From an uncultured Paracoccaceae bacterium (lineage in GTDB: Bacteria; Pseudomonadota; Alphaproteobacteria; Rhodobacterales; Rhodobacteraceae): a stretch of 40,661 bases of DNA. The position numbers and the translations under genes were made by a program. Below are positions 32,233 through 40,661 of the stretch, piece by piece. The notes beneath the pieces were generated by a model. It was not told where the DNA came from. It saw only the letters and a program-made list of their open reading frames with translations, and did no database searches. Location of the stretch: contig CANNFR010000016.1 of NCBI GenBank assembly GCA_947503935.1, positions 1 to 40,661 on the forward strand, in the 5' to 3' direction. Positions within the stretch are counted from its first letter, which is position 1, and the number at the start of each line of letters is the position of its first letter.

Positions 32233-35200
32233 ATGGCGACAATTCCGGGCACTGGCGGCGACGACGTTCTCAATGGTACGGGCGTTGGCGACAGCATCAC
32301 GGGCGATACCGGTAATGATACGATTACCGGCGGTGGTGGTGACGATACAATCGTCGCAGGGCCCGAGGCCCCCTCAACGACATCGCTTTTGTTTGAATGG
32401 GACGCGCTGACCGGACTGAATGACGAAGACGATGTGCCGGACGGGTTCGTCCAAAACGTCGGCGGCATGAATGTCACCATCGGCTATTCGGAAACCCCGG
32501 CCAGTGCCGGGTCAAGCCTGACGGTCGAGGAGGGGACCGGCCAGTATGTCGGGCCCGGCGAGAATTTCGGTAGCAATTCCAGCGGTGAGTTGCGCACCGG
32601 GGATGGGAATACCACGGCAACGACAACCCTGGATTTCTCGGCTGGCGCCGGGTCGGGTTTTGAGGATGAAGTTCAGAACGTTCAGTTCCGCATCAACGAT
32701 ATAGACCGAAACAACAGTGGTGCGCGGATCGACGAGGTCACCATTCGGGCCTTCGATGAGAATGGTGATCCGGTACCGATCAACATTACCAGCAATGGCA
32801 CCGACACCTTTGTTGTCAATCCTGATGGCAGCGTCACGATAACGGCCGGCCCCGGTGGCGGAAGCGCGGCTGACCTGGCGGGCTCGATGCTGGTCTCCAT
32901 CCCCGGGCCTGTCGGGTCGATTGAGATTGAATCGTCCAACGCAGGCAGCGGGACCAACGCGACGGTCGTCTATGTCTCGGACGTTGAGTTTGAGGCGGTG
33001 GCCAGCGACGACGATTCCGTCGAGGGCGGCGCCGGCAACGACACGCTGATCGGCGGCTACGGCGATGACACGCTGCTGGGTGGCGCCGATGACGACCTGA
33101 TCGATGGCGGAACGGGCGCCGATGTGATTGACGGCGGCACCGGCGAAGATACGGTCGATTACTCGAATTCCGATGCCGGCGTGACTGTCGATCTGGCTGC
33201 AGGCACCGCCTCGGGCGGCCATGCCGAAGGTGACACGATCACCAATGTCGAGGCGGTCACCGGGTCGGCCTTCGACGATTCCCTGACGGGGGATGGTGGG
33301 CCGAACACCCTGGTCGGCGGCGCCGGGGAAGACACGCTGACCGGTGGCGGTGGCGCGGATTCGCTGGATGGCGGGTCGGGTTTCGATGTCATCAACGGCG
33401 GTGATGGCGATGATACCATCGTCGGCGATGTCGGCGGCGATACGATCGATGGCGGGGCGGGCGACGATTCCATCACCGCAGGGCCCGAGGCGCCTCCGCC
33501 GGGGACCGACCTGTTTCTGGACTGGACCGATCAGGGCGGTGACGGCACCAGCCTGACGGGCGGTTTCATTCAGGATACTGGCGGCGTCAACGTACAGGTC
33601 ACCTATACGGATGACGGTGGCGGCACCGGCTTTGCCGTGCAGACGCCTGGTGGCGACCCGGATGAACAGCAATATGTCGCGCCGGGCGATCCGTTTGATC
33701 CGAACTCAGGTGCCCAGCTGGACGGGTCCGGGCAGGGTGACACATCGACGGTCACGCTGGATTTCTCGGCCGTCGCAGGATCGGGTTTTGCCGACGAAGT
33801 TCAAAACGTCCAGTTCCGCATCAACGACATCGACCAGAATACCTGGCAGGACGTCATCACGATCACGGCTTTCGATGCTAACGGCAACCCGGTTCCGATT
33901 ACCGTCACGCTTGGTGATCCGGTCAATGACTCGCTGACAATCGATCCCGTTACCGGCGCGGTCACCATTACCGGCGGCAATGGCAACAATGATCCGGCCA
34001 ACCTGATCGGTTCGGCGCTGATCGATATCCCGGGGCCTGTCGACCGGATCGTGATCGACTACGACAACGGCTCAACCGGTGGTCAGCGGATCACCGTCAC
34101 CGATGTGCATTTCGAGACGATTGCCGATGATGACGACTTCGTCGAGGGCGGCTCGGGGGCCGATACGATCCTCGGAGGCTATGGCGAAGACTCGCTCTTT
34201 GGTGATGACGGTGCCGACTCGCTTGTCGGCGGAACTGGTAATGACAGCCTTGTCGGTGGTGCCGATGATGACACGCTGGAAGGCGGCGAAGGGAACGATA
34301 CGTTAGAGGGTGGCATCGGCAATGATCTGGCCGACGGCGGCGCGGGCGACGACAGTCTTTCGGGCGGTGCCGGCTCTGACACGCTGCTGGGCGGCGAGGG
34401 GGCGGATACGCTGTCTGGCGGCGAAGGCGGCGATGCGCTTGATGGCGGTGTCGGCGACGATTCACTGGCTGGCGGTGCCGGGGATGACACGATCACCGGT
34501 GGCGAGGGCGCCGACTCGATCGAAGGTGGCGATGGCGCCGATCTGGTATCAGGCGATGCGGGGGCCGACACGATCCTCGGCGGCATCGGTGATGACACCC
34601 TCGATGGCGGGGCCGACAACGATGTCATCGGTGGTGGCGAGGGCGCCGACCTGATCGCCGGCGGCGATGGCGATGATGAGCTTGGCGGCGGTGCCGGGGC
34701 GGATACCTTACAAGGTGGCGCCGGGTCCGATGACATGTCTGGCGGTGATGACGCCGATGTGTTTACCAATATCACGGCGGGCGATGTCGTCGATGGCGGC
34801 GAAGGCGGGGACGATTTCGACACGCTCGACCTGACGGGATCCGGCCCGCTTCGCGTCATTTTCACTGGCGGTGATCCGAGCACTGAATCCGGCACGGTCG
34901 AATTCCTCGATATCAACGGCAACGTCACCGGCTCGATGACGTTCACCAATATCGAAAGTGTCATTCCGTGCTTCGCGGCGGGCACGATGATCACGACGCC
35001 ATCGGGCAGCGTGCCGATCGAGGATCTGTCAGAGGGCGATATGGTCCTGACCCGCGATAACGGTGCCCGCCCGATCCGCTGGATTGGTCAGCGGACGCTG
35101 AACGCGGCCGATCTGGCGGCCAATCCGCGCCTGCGTCCGGTGACCTTCGCGGCCGGGTCGATGGGGGCTGGTCTGCCGGTGCGCGATCTGACCGTCTCGC

Positions 35201-35547
35201 CGCAGCACCGGATGCTGGTGCAATCGACCGAGGCCGAGCTGCTCTTCGGCGAGCACGAAGTGCTGGTCGCCGCGCGTCACATGGCCGGTCGGCGCGGTAT
35301 TGCGACATCGGATGCTGATGAGGTGACCTATATCCATCTCATGTTCGATCAGCACGAGATCGTGCTGTCCGACGGTGTCTGGAGCGAAAGCTTCCAACCC
35401 GGTCATCATGTTCTGGGCGATATGGATGCGGCCCAACGCGCCGAAGTGCTCGAGCTCTTCCCCGAGCTGGCTTCAGGCCGGATGAGCGCGGCCTATCCCG
35501 CCGCCCGCATGACCCTGAAGGCGCGCGAGGCGTCGCTGGTTCTTTGA
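32233..35547 (+). CDS. RTX-repeat calcium-binding protein with C-terminal Hint domain
   Basis: A 1104-residue, very acidic protein. It starts with RTX nonapeptides (GTGGDDVLNGTG), then two similar beta-rich modules (about 50-255 and 430-630), each followed by RTX blocks of the GGxGxDxLx type, the second with about twenty repeats (to about 845). From Cys913 on, CFAAGTMITTPSGSVPIEDL begins a Hint_2 domain (hedgehog/intein fold), with the motif VSPQHRMLV near 995. RTX proteins leave by type I secretion and fold with calcium outside; Hint may cut or join at the Cys. No secretion genes are here. ATG 32233 has AGGCG upstream; GTG 32218 is possible. The closing Hint segment QPGHHVLGD is retained. 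Confidence 0.9.
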   Translation: MATIPGTGGDDVLNGTGVGDSITGDTGNDTITGGGGDDTIVAGPEAPSTTSLLFEWDALTGLNDEDDVPDGFVQNVGGMNVTIGYSETPASAGSSLTVEEGTGQYVGPGENFGSNSSGELRTGDGNTTATTTLDFSAGAGSGFEDEVQNVQFRINDIDRNNSGARIDEVTIRAFDENGDPVPINITSNGTDTFVVNPDGSVTITAGPGGGSAADLAGSMLVSIPGPVGSIEIESSNAGSGTNATVVYVSDVEFEAVASDDDSVEGGAGNDTLIGGYGDDTLLGGADDDLIDGGTGADVIDGGTGEDTVDYSNSDAGVTVDLAAGTASGGHAEGDTITNVEAVTGSAFDDSLTGDGGPNTLVGGAGEDTLTGGGGADSLDGGSGFDVINGGDGDDTIVGDVGGDTIDGGAGDDSITAGPEAPPPGTDLFLDWTDQGGDGTSLTGGFIQDTGGVNVQVTYTDDGGGTGFAVQTPGGDPDEQQYVAPGDPFDPNSGAQLDGSGQGDTSTVTLDFSAVAGSGFADEVQNVQFRINDIDQNTWQDVITITAFDANGNPVPITVTLGDPVNDSLTIDPVTGAVTITGGNGNNDPANLIGSALIDIPGPVDRIVIDYDNGSTGGQRITVTDVHFETIADDDDFVEGGSGADTILGGYGEDSLFGDDGADSLVGGTGNDSLVGGADDDTLEGGEGNDTLEGGIGNDLADGGAGDDSLSGGAGSDTLLGGEGADTLSGGEGGDALDGGVGDDSLAGGAGDDTITGGEGADSIEGGDGADLVSGDAGADTILGGIGDDTLDGGADNDVIGGGEGADLIAGGDGDDELGGGAGADTLQGGAGSDDMSGGDDADVFTNITAGDVVDGGEGGDDFDTLDLTGSGPLRVIFTGGDPSTESGTVEFLDINGNVTGSMTFTNIESVIPCFAAGTMITTPSGSVPIEDLSEGDMVLTRDNGARPIRWIGQRTLNAADLAANPRLRPVTFAAGSMGAGLPVRDLTVSPQHRMLVQSTEAELLFGEHEVLVAARHMAGRRGIATSDADEVTYIHLMFDQHEIVLSDGVWSESFQPGHHVLGDMDAAQRAEVLELFPELASGRMSAAYPAARMTLKAREASLVL

Positions 35548-35580
35548 CCAGACATCCTTCGAAGGGGATTGGCGTCTGCC

Positions 35581-36177
35581 TCAGGGCTGACGCGCGCGCC
35601 AGGCGGCCCATTCCTCGGGCGTGTCCAGATCGGTGATCGCGCGACGGCCGGGCAGGGGGAGAAGCCGCACGTCGCCCCCCGCCAGGACAGCCCGCGCGCC
35701 CTGATCACCCGACAGGCGGGCCATGTCCGCGAAGAGGCGTTGCGGCAACAGGACGGGGTGCCCCGGCGTGCCGTCCTTGGCCGCCCCCCGCCAGACGGCG
35801 TGGTGGTCTCTTTGATGGGCCTCGGCGACGCGGCGGATATCGCCCGCCTCGATCTCGGGCATGTCCGGCAAGATCACCAACAACCCGCTCGCCCCCGCCG
35901 CCGCTGCCGCCTGCGCCCCTGCGCGCAGCGACGCGGCCATCCCCTCGGCCCAGTCCGGCACCTCGACGATGCGCGCGGGCGATTCAGCCAGAGCCGCGCG
36001 CCGCGCCTCGGCCCCGGGCTGCAGAGTCACCCAGACGGTCCCAGCCTCCGACGCCGCCGCGATATCCACCGAATGCCGCAAGGCCGGCACATCGCCCACC
36101 CGCTCCAGCAGCTTGTCAGCCCCCCGCATGCGCCGCGACGCGCCCGCGGCCGGGATCAGAATATGCACCTCGCCCAT
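35581..36177 (-). CDS. MobA/MocA-like nucleotidyltransferase
   Basis: A 198-residue protein with the NTP-transferase fold: the phosphate-binding signature ILIPAAGASRRMRGADKLLE at the start (family consensus LAAGxSxRMGxxK), the metal Asp region LVILPDMPEI near 102, and the GTPGHPVLLP motif in the second half. It fits CTP:molybdopterin cytidylyltransferase (MocA) or similar, which completes the cofactor for xanthine-dehydrogenase-type enzymes; no such enzyme is in the window. ATG 36177 follows an in-frame TTG at 36183 which is unlikely. It converges with the RTX gene (33 bp between ends). Slightly short for MocA but complete. Confidence 0.85.
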   Translation of the reverse strand: MGEVHILIPAAGASRRMRGADKLLERVGDVPALRHSVDIAAASEAGTVWVTLQPGAEARRAALAESPARIVEVPDWAEGMAASLRAGAQAAAAAGASGLLVILPDMPEIEAGDIRRVAEAHQRDHHAVWRGAAKDGTPGHPVLLPQRLFADMARLSGDQGARAVLAGGDVRLLPLPGRRAITDLDTPEEWAAWRARQP

Positions 36178-36814
36178 CGCCAAACGCTACGCCACGACCC
36201 ACCCCACCGCAACGCCCCCGTTTCGAACAGTGGACGGCTTCGAACGTGCTACCATCAAGTTATCAAAGGTGCGAAAGGGTGATTGAGGAAATTGTCGGCA
36301 AAGAGCCTTTTTCACATTATGCTGCGCGATGAGCAAATGTCGGCTTCTGGGTCATGCACTAGTCATAGCCTTTGTTTCATTTAGTTTCAGAACTACCAAT
36401 TTGCTCGTCTCAGAACTTGGGATCGAGTTTAATGTAACGCTGTGCACGTTGTATGCATGCGCTCCGTTGGAGCGCGGCCCATCGAAACCGTCCCGGATTA
36501 GCGCGGTCTAGTGCTGCTGCCGGACCGCGGCCGGGGATCATGGCTTGCTGGCGGAGGATGCAGCGGTGCAGCGGTGCAGGGCCGTGGGGTCGATGATATG
36601 TTTTTTCAAGAAACGAGTTCTGACCCAATAGTCGATTAAGGCCATAATATGGCAATCTTACGGCATAAATGTGGCAAAGCTGCACCATGGCGGACTGAGG
36701 ATGATACGAGGGCTCTCCTTTTGCTAGGTCAACTTCGATCTAGCGCTCATTTTTCATCAGCCCGCCGGGGGGCACGCTCCGGCGGTGAGAATGCACAGCA
36801 GAAAGGAAAAAGCC
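36178..36814. other. gene-free stretch, 637 bp
   Basis: No frame with recognisable content; a 60-codon frame at 36329-36511 lacks a Shine-Dalgarno site and domain. GCAGCGGT occurs twice in tandem near 36561-36576. AT-rich sequence near 36595-36670 may contain the promoter of the secreted-protein gene at 36815. Confidence 0.4.
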
Positions 36815-37672
36815 ATGAAGACTATCATTTCTTCCCTGTTCTCGGGTGTTGTTCTGAGCGCATTGATCGTCACGGGCGTGCTTGCTAGCAAGACGACACT
36901 CGCCCTCGATCAAATCGGCGTCGCTTCCATCCACGAAGTAGAAGTGGATAGCGGTCGGAATTCGCAGGCAAACTACCGGATTGAGATTGCTGACCCTACG
37001 ATGCACATCGAGGACGGCCGTGTTTATGTCCAGTTGGGCGCGGTGATCCCAAACTTTGAGGAAGAGACTAATGAGCTCGCTGATACGAAGAATTTCGGGC
37101 TGAACCCGCATATGAAGTATCGCTATTCCACTCTGAAGCATGCGCGTGTGCACGAAGAACATACATCGGAGCTCGAAGTTCGTGTTGCAGTCCGCTGGAA
37201 AGAGCGCTTTTTCAACATCAAGCATACGACCCATCTCAACATCGATGTCGAAACGGAAGTTGTCTCCCACGGCACGGCTATCCGCATGCATCTCGACCTC
37301 CAGCCAAAGCGGGGATTCTCTGGCCGCGCGGAAGGAGCAATACAACGTGAACTCAGCAAATACAGCGGCACTTGGGAACTGTCCCCGGTGTTCATGGGCC
37401 TCGGCGTGCGCATTGAGAACTTCGAGTTCGCCGGCACGATCAGTGAGGATAACCTTGGCGTGAATATCGCGGTTAGTGTACCCCTCTCCGTCCTGCCGAA
37501 GCTGATGACGGGAGGTCTGCCCGATTTGACGACCGCCCTTGTGAAGCGTCCGGATCGCCAGGTTGCGACCTACATCCAAGAGCATCCGGACGCGGCGGGT
37601 GGGTATTGGGGCCCGGTCAGTAACTTGGCCGGACGGAGCGACGGTCCGATGATCTGGCACGAACCGAATTAA
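36815..37672 (+). CDS. secreted protein of unknown function
   Basis: A 285-residue protein with a signal peptide (MKTIISSLFSGVVLSALIVTG, cleavage likely near residue 30). The mature part alternates hydrophobic and charged residues as in beta-sheet proteins: YRIEIADPTMHIEDGRVYVQ, TSELEVRVAVRWKERFFNIK, HTTHLNIDVETEVVSHGTAI and RIENFEFAGTISEDNLGVNI. No cysteines of note and no recognised domain; lipid- or ligand-binding barrel would be a guess. AAAGGA lies about 8 bp before ATG 36815. It is monocistronic, with a good terminator 13 bp after the stop, and codon use is less GC-rich than its neighbours, which hints at transfer. Confidence 0.72.
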   Translation: MKTIISSLFSGVVLSALIVTGVLASKTTLALDQIGVASIHEVEVDSGRNSQANYRIEIADPTMHIEDGRVYVQLGAVIPNFEEETNELADTKNFGLNPHMKYRYSTLKHARVHEEHTSELEVRVAVRWKERFFNIKHTTHLNIDVETEVVSHGTAIRMHLDLQPKRGFSGRAEGAIQRELSKYSGTWELSPVFMGLGVRIENFEFAGTISEDNLGVNIAVSVPLSVLPKLMTGGLPDLTTALVKRPDRQVATYIQEHPDAAGGYWGPVSNLAGRSDGPMIWHEPN

Positions 37673-37684
37673 GCAGATCTTAGG

Positions 37685-37712
37685 AAGGCTCCCGTTCGTC
37701 GGGAGCCTTTCT
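37685..37712 (+). terminator. rho-independent terminator
   Basis: AAGGCTCCCG-TTCGT-CGGGAGCCTT, a 10-bp perfect stem with a 5-nt loop, directly followed by TCTC and T-rich sequence, 13 bp after the stop of the secreted-protein gene. Confidence 0.85.
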
Positions 37713-38005
37713 CACTTTGATCGAATGACTAAAGCGGACAAGAGCTTCTGTTCGCGGCATAACTGTTGGGTATACCCGATCGAAATGCTGAAAAAAGTAG
37801 ACTTCGGTGGCTTAGGGCGGACGGCAGCTTAGTCCCGCACTGCTGAGATCGAGTAAGAACTGCGAGGCAGATGGCCAAGGTTTGCCTGAGGTCGGTGACC
37901 AAGTTGTCCCATGTATCTTACATATCGAGTGAACGGCCCGGGCCGTTCTGTGCCTCATCTTTCCTGTTTTCAAATATGTTCGGCGGTGGGCAGATCGCCC
38001 CTCTG
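37713..38005. other. gene-free gap with an 18-bp palindrome
   Basis: No coding frame of note between the terminator and the flavoprotein stop. The only structure I see is the palindrome at 37931-37948. Confidence 0.4.
37931..37948. promoter_or_regulatory. perfect 18-bp GC-rich palindrome
   Basis: GAACGGCCCGGGCCGTTC lies about 58 bp beyond the flavoprotein stop. On the plus strand it is followed by TGTGCCTCATCTTTCC, on the minus strand by no T-run, so it could be a weak terminator, a stability hairpin or a protein site. Confidence 0.45.
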
Positions 38006-40423
38006 TCACCCCCGCATGCGCGTCCCGTCCGCATCGAACAGCGGGTCTGTCACCAGAACCGCTTTCCGCCGGTCGCCCAGAATTTCGATCTCGACCTTCA
38101 GATCGTTGCGCGCCATGCCCGCGGGCAGAAACCCCATGGCGACCGACTTGCCCGCCCAATGCGAATAGCCGCCCGAGGTGCAGAACCCGACCACCTCATC
38201 GCCCGCGAAGATCGGCTCATAGGCTACGACATCGGCCTCATCGGCATCGACGATGAAGTTGCAAAGAACGCGCCGCGGGCCTTCGGCCTTTTCCTTCGTT
38301 GCCACCGCTTTGCCGATCCAGTCGCTGGGCTTGTTCCAGCGGATGAAGCGGTCGATCCCGGTCTCGCCGGGGAAGTAGTCGGGCGAGAATTCGCGGGCCC
38401 ATGAGCCGAAGAACTTGTCCAGCCTGAGGCTCATCATCGCGCGCATGCCGAAAGGCTTCAGGTCGAGGTCCTGGCCCGCCTGCCAGAGGGTATGCCAGAG
38501 GCTGCGCTGGCTCATGAAATCGCAGTAGATCTCGTACCCCAGATCGCCGGTATAGCTGACCCGCTGCACCAGGCAGTCCACCATGCCGACGGTCATCCGG
38601 CGCGCATCCATGAAGCGGAGCGCCTCGGGCGAGACATCGGCCCGCGTGACCCGTGCCAGCAAGTCGCGCGCCCTGGGGCCGGCGATCTGGAACCCGGTGC
38701 GCCGGTCCGAGATATTCTCGACCGTCACGCCGTCTTCCAGATTGGCCTCGAACCAGCGCCGGTGCTGGTCTTGCGCGCCGTAGCTGCCGGTCACCTGAAA
38801 TTCGGTCTCGCTGAGGCAGGTCACGGTGAAATCGCCGATGATCTTGCCCTTGGGGCTGAGCATCGGGGTCAGACTCAGCCGTCCCGGCTTGGGGATCAGC
38901 CCCGCCATGATCCGGTCGAGCCAGGCGCGTGCCTTGGGCCCCGTCACACGGAACTTGCCGAAATTCTGCACCTCGTTAATGCCGACGCCCTCGCGCACCG
39001 CGCGGACCTCTTGCGCCGTCGCCTCCCAGGCGTTCGAGCGCTTGAAGGACGGCGTCTCGTAGCGCGGCTCGCCCGGCAGGGCGAAGTAGTTGACCACCTC
39101 AAGCCCGTATTGCTGGCCCCAGACGGCGCCCATGCCATCGAAGATGTCATACATCGGGGTTGTGCGGAACGGCCGCGCGGCGGGCAATTCCTCGTTCGGA
39201 TAGGCGACCGAAAAGCGGTTCTGATAGTTCTCGATCACCTTCGGGACTGTGTAGCCCGGGGTGGTCCAGGTGCCGAAGCGCGCCACGTCGAAGCCGCGCG
39301 GATCGACCTCGGTCTCGCCATGGATCATCCATTCGGCCAAGGATTTGCCCATCCCGCCGCCCTGGCTGAAGCCTGCCATCACCGCGCAGGCCGACCAGTA
39401 ATTTCTGAGGCCCGGCACCGGCCCGATCAGCGGGTTGCCATCGGGCGCGAAGGTAAAGGGCCCGTGGATCACCGATTTCACGCCGGCGCGTTCCAGCACC
39501 GGGAAGCGGCGATAGGCGAAATTCACGCTGTCCTCGATCTTGTCGAGCTGGTCGGGCAACAGCTCGTGTCCGAAGGTCCAGGGCGTGCCGTCAACGGCCC
39601 AAGGCTCGCAGGGCTGCTCATAGAACCCGATGCAGAGCCCGCGCCCCTCCTGCCGCAGATAGCTTTCGCCGCCGGGGTCCATCACATGGGGGAACTCCTT
39701 GGCGCGATTGTAGATTTCCGGGATCTCGTCGGTCACCAGATACTGGTGCGCCATCGGCAGCAAGGGCAGGTAGACCCCCGCCATCGCCCCCACCTCGCGC
39801 GCCCAGAGGCCGCCCGCGTTCACCACATGCTCGGCGTGGATCGTTCCCTTCTCGGTCACCACGTCCCAGGTGCCGCCGGGGCGCGGAGTGGTCTCGAGCA
39901 CACGGTTATGCAGCACGATCTCGGCGCCGCCCATCCGCGCGGCCTTGGCATAGGCATGCGTCGTGCCCGACGGGTCGAGATGGCCGTCGAGCGGGTCGTA
40001 GAGCGCGCCCAGAACGCCCTCGACGTTGACCAGCCCGTCGGTCATCTTCACGACCTCTTCGGGCGTCAGCACCTCGGTATGAAGCCCCATATAGCGGTGC
40101 TTGGCGCGTTCGGCCTTCAGCATCTCGAACCGCGCCTGGTTGTCGGCCAGGGTGATGCCGCCCACATGGTGCAACCCGCAAGACTGCCCCGTGATCTTCT
40201 CCAGCTCCTTGTAGAGCCCGATCGTGTAACCCTGCAGGGCCGCCATGTTGGTATCGCCGTTCAGCGTGTGGAAGCCGCCCGCCGCATGCCAGGTCGACCC
40301 GCTGGTCAACTCGGAGCGTTCGATCAGCAGAACGTCGGACCAGCCGTATTTCGTCAGGTGATAGAGCACCGAACATCCGACGACACCGCCGCCGATCACA
40401 ACGACCTTTGCATGGGTTTTCAT
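38006..40423 (-). CDS. dimethylglycine/sarcosine dehydrogenase-type FAD enzyme with GcvT half
   Basis: An 805-residue two-part enzyme. The N-terminal half is a DAO-type flavoprotein: dinucleotide motif VVVIGGGVVGCSVLYHL and the covalent-FAD site SGSTWHAAGG with His46, as in dimethylglycine and sarcosine dehydrogenases. From about residue 440 follow the GcvT-type tetrahydrofolate domains (VREGVGINEVQNFGKFRVTG, YTGDLGYEIYC, then the C-terminal barrel with CTSGGYSHWAGKSVAMGFL). The reaction would oxidise an N-methyl group and pass the C1 unit to folate. ATG 40423 has GGAAGGGA upstream. It is monocistronic here. Exact substrate (dimethylglycine, sarcosine, dimethylsulfoniopropionate-like) needs comparison; the DAO-GcvT family is sure. 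Confidence 0.93.
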   Translation of the reverse strand: MKTHAKVVVIGGGVVGCSVLYHLTKYGWSDVLLIERSELTSGSTWHAAGGFHTLNGDTNMAALQGYTIGLYKELEKITGQSCGLHHVGGITLADNQARFEMLKAERAKHRYMGLHTEVLTPEEVVKMTDGLVNVEGVLGALYDPLDGHLDPSGTTHAYAKAARMGGAEIVLHNRVLETTPRPGGTWDVVTEKGTIHAEHVVNAGGLWAREVGAMAGVYLPLLPMAHQYLVTDEIPEIYNRAKEFPHVMDPGGESYLRQEGRGLCIGFYEQPCEPWAVDGTPWTFGHELLPDQLDKIEDSVNFAYRRFPVLERAGVKSVIHGPFTFAPDGNPLIGPVPGLRNYWSACAVMAGFSQGGGMGKSLAEWMIHGETEVDPRGFDVARFGTWTTPGYTVPKVIENYQNRFSVAYPNEELPAARPFRTTPMYDIFDGMGAVWGQQYGLEVVNYFALPGEPRYETPSFKRSNAWEATAQEVRAVREGVGINEVQNFGKFRVTGPKARAWLDRIMAGLIPKPGRLSLTPMLSPKGKIIGDFTVTCLSETEFQVTGSYGAQDQHRRWFEANLEDGVTVENISDRRTGFQIAGPRARDLLARVTRADVSPEALRFMDARRMTVGMVDCLVQRVSYTGDLGYEIYCDFMSQRSLWHTLWQAGQDLDLKPFGMRAMMSLRLDKFFGSWAREFSPDYFPGETGIDRFIRWNKPSDWIGKAVATKEKAEGPRRVLCNFIVDADEADVVAYEPIFAGDEVVGFCTSGGYSHWAGKSVAMGFLPAGMARNDLKVEIEILGDRRKAVLVTDPLFDADGTRMRG

Positions 40424-40661
40424 GGCGTCCCTTCCAACTAAGCCCCCCCCCAAACTGGAATCTGCCCCGCTCCGCGGCATGCCCGGATGCGACATGATAT
40501 GTCGCTTGCAAGATGGTCCGGGCCGGTTGTCTTCCCGTCAGGGGCCCTCCCGCCCGTCGTCACGGATCAAAGATCCGCTCCTCCCGGTTGGGCCCGGCGC
40601 CTCGCCTGCGGCTCGGCGCGGGTCCGCCTGCTTCCTTCTGACAAAAATATCCCCGCCGGAG
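40424..40661. other. upstream region of the flavoprotein to window end
   Basis: A run of ten C's lies at about 40444-40453. The last 100 bp are GC-rich. No gene seen. Confidence 0.4.

Noticed and set aside
34300-34760. CRISPR-like or tandem DNA repeats within the RTX gene
   Set aside because: The periodicity is 27 bp in frame and codes for RTX nonapeptides; spacers are not unique and the gene is on one reading frame.
36329-36511. 60-codon frame MSKCRLLGHALVIAFVSF
   Set aside because: No Shine-Dalgarno site, odd composition after residue 20 and no neighbour linking; treated as chance.
38492-40441. 649-codon plus-strand frame opposite the flavoprotein
   Set aside because: High-GC antisense shadow: the minus strand has full domain motifs, and this frame shows low-complexity Arg/His/Ala/Leu content.

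Overview
The window looks like chromosome of a high-GC alphaproteobacterium, most probably a marine-type Rhodobacteraceae. The evidence is protein style only: an RTX-repeat protein ending in a Hint domain, a sarcosine/dimethylglycine dehydrogenase-type flavoprotein with a GcvT half, tight ATGA-overlapping operons, and tRNA-Arg fragments of alphaproteobacterial type. No rRNA or intact tRNA gene is present, so the placement is inference.

Layout. (1) 1-2.5 kb: amino-acid efflux genes, a LysE-type exporter and a divergent AsnC/EamA pair with a dyad between them; both exporters are followed by copies of one 47-bp imperfect repeat. (2) 2.5-3.1 kb: no genes, but three tRNA 3'-end-like relics, one clearly the anticodon-to-CCA half of a tRNA-Arg(CCG). 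(3) 3.2-15.5 kb: an accessory block. It holds SDR + azoreductase under a divergent TetR; a MarR-MFS-small-protein operon with a perfect 22-bp palindrome; and a LysR-headed minus-strand run of mostly exported enzymes (SGNH esterase, unknown, royal-jelly/yellow-type propeller, SDR lacking its catalytic Tyr, two metallo-beta-lactamase-fold hydrolases). (4) 15.5-19.7 kb: a LysR gene cut by an IS3-family element, then a small cassette of a toxin with a nonsense codon, an intact antitoxin and a large serine recombinase whose conserved catalytic Arg is Cys. The right end carries a 51-bp copy of a sequence at 2972 and a second tRNA-Arg 3' half (TCG). The 17-kb block is therefore bracketed by nested direct repeats and looks like an integrated, now decaying island.

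(5) 19.8-26.6 kb: a minus-strand operon of truncated RND pump, OsmC, patatin, AtoE-type short-chain fatty-acid transporter, DoxX and patatin lipoprotein, with a divergent LysR. It suggests lipid hydrolysis plus fatty-acid handling. (6) 26.7-31.5 kb: two paralogous convergent LysR genes; a glutaredoxin-AhpD-like fusion enzyme; then a glutathione-reductase-like 5' fragment joined directly to the 3' part of an alpha/beta hydrolase. (7) 32.2-40.4 kb: the RTX-Hint protein with a duplicated 376-residue unit, a MobA-like nucleotidyltransferase, an unrecognised secreted protein with a clear terminator, and the flavoprotein.

The most interesting points are the fossilised island with its matched end repeats and single-base inactivating changes, the unassigned periplasmic hydrolase cluster, the glutaredoxin-AhpD fusion next to a reductase remnant, and a 42-codon membrane gene translationally coupled to the MFS pump.
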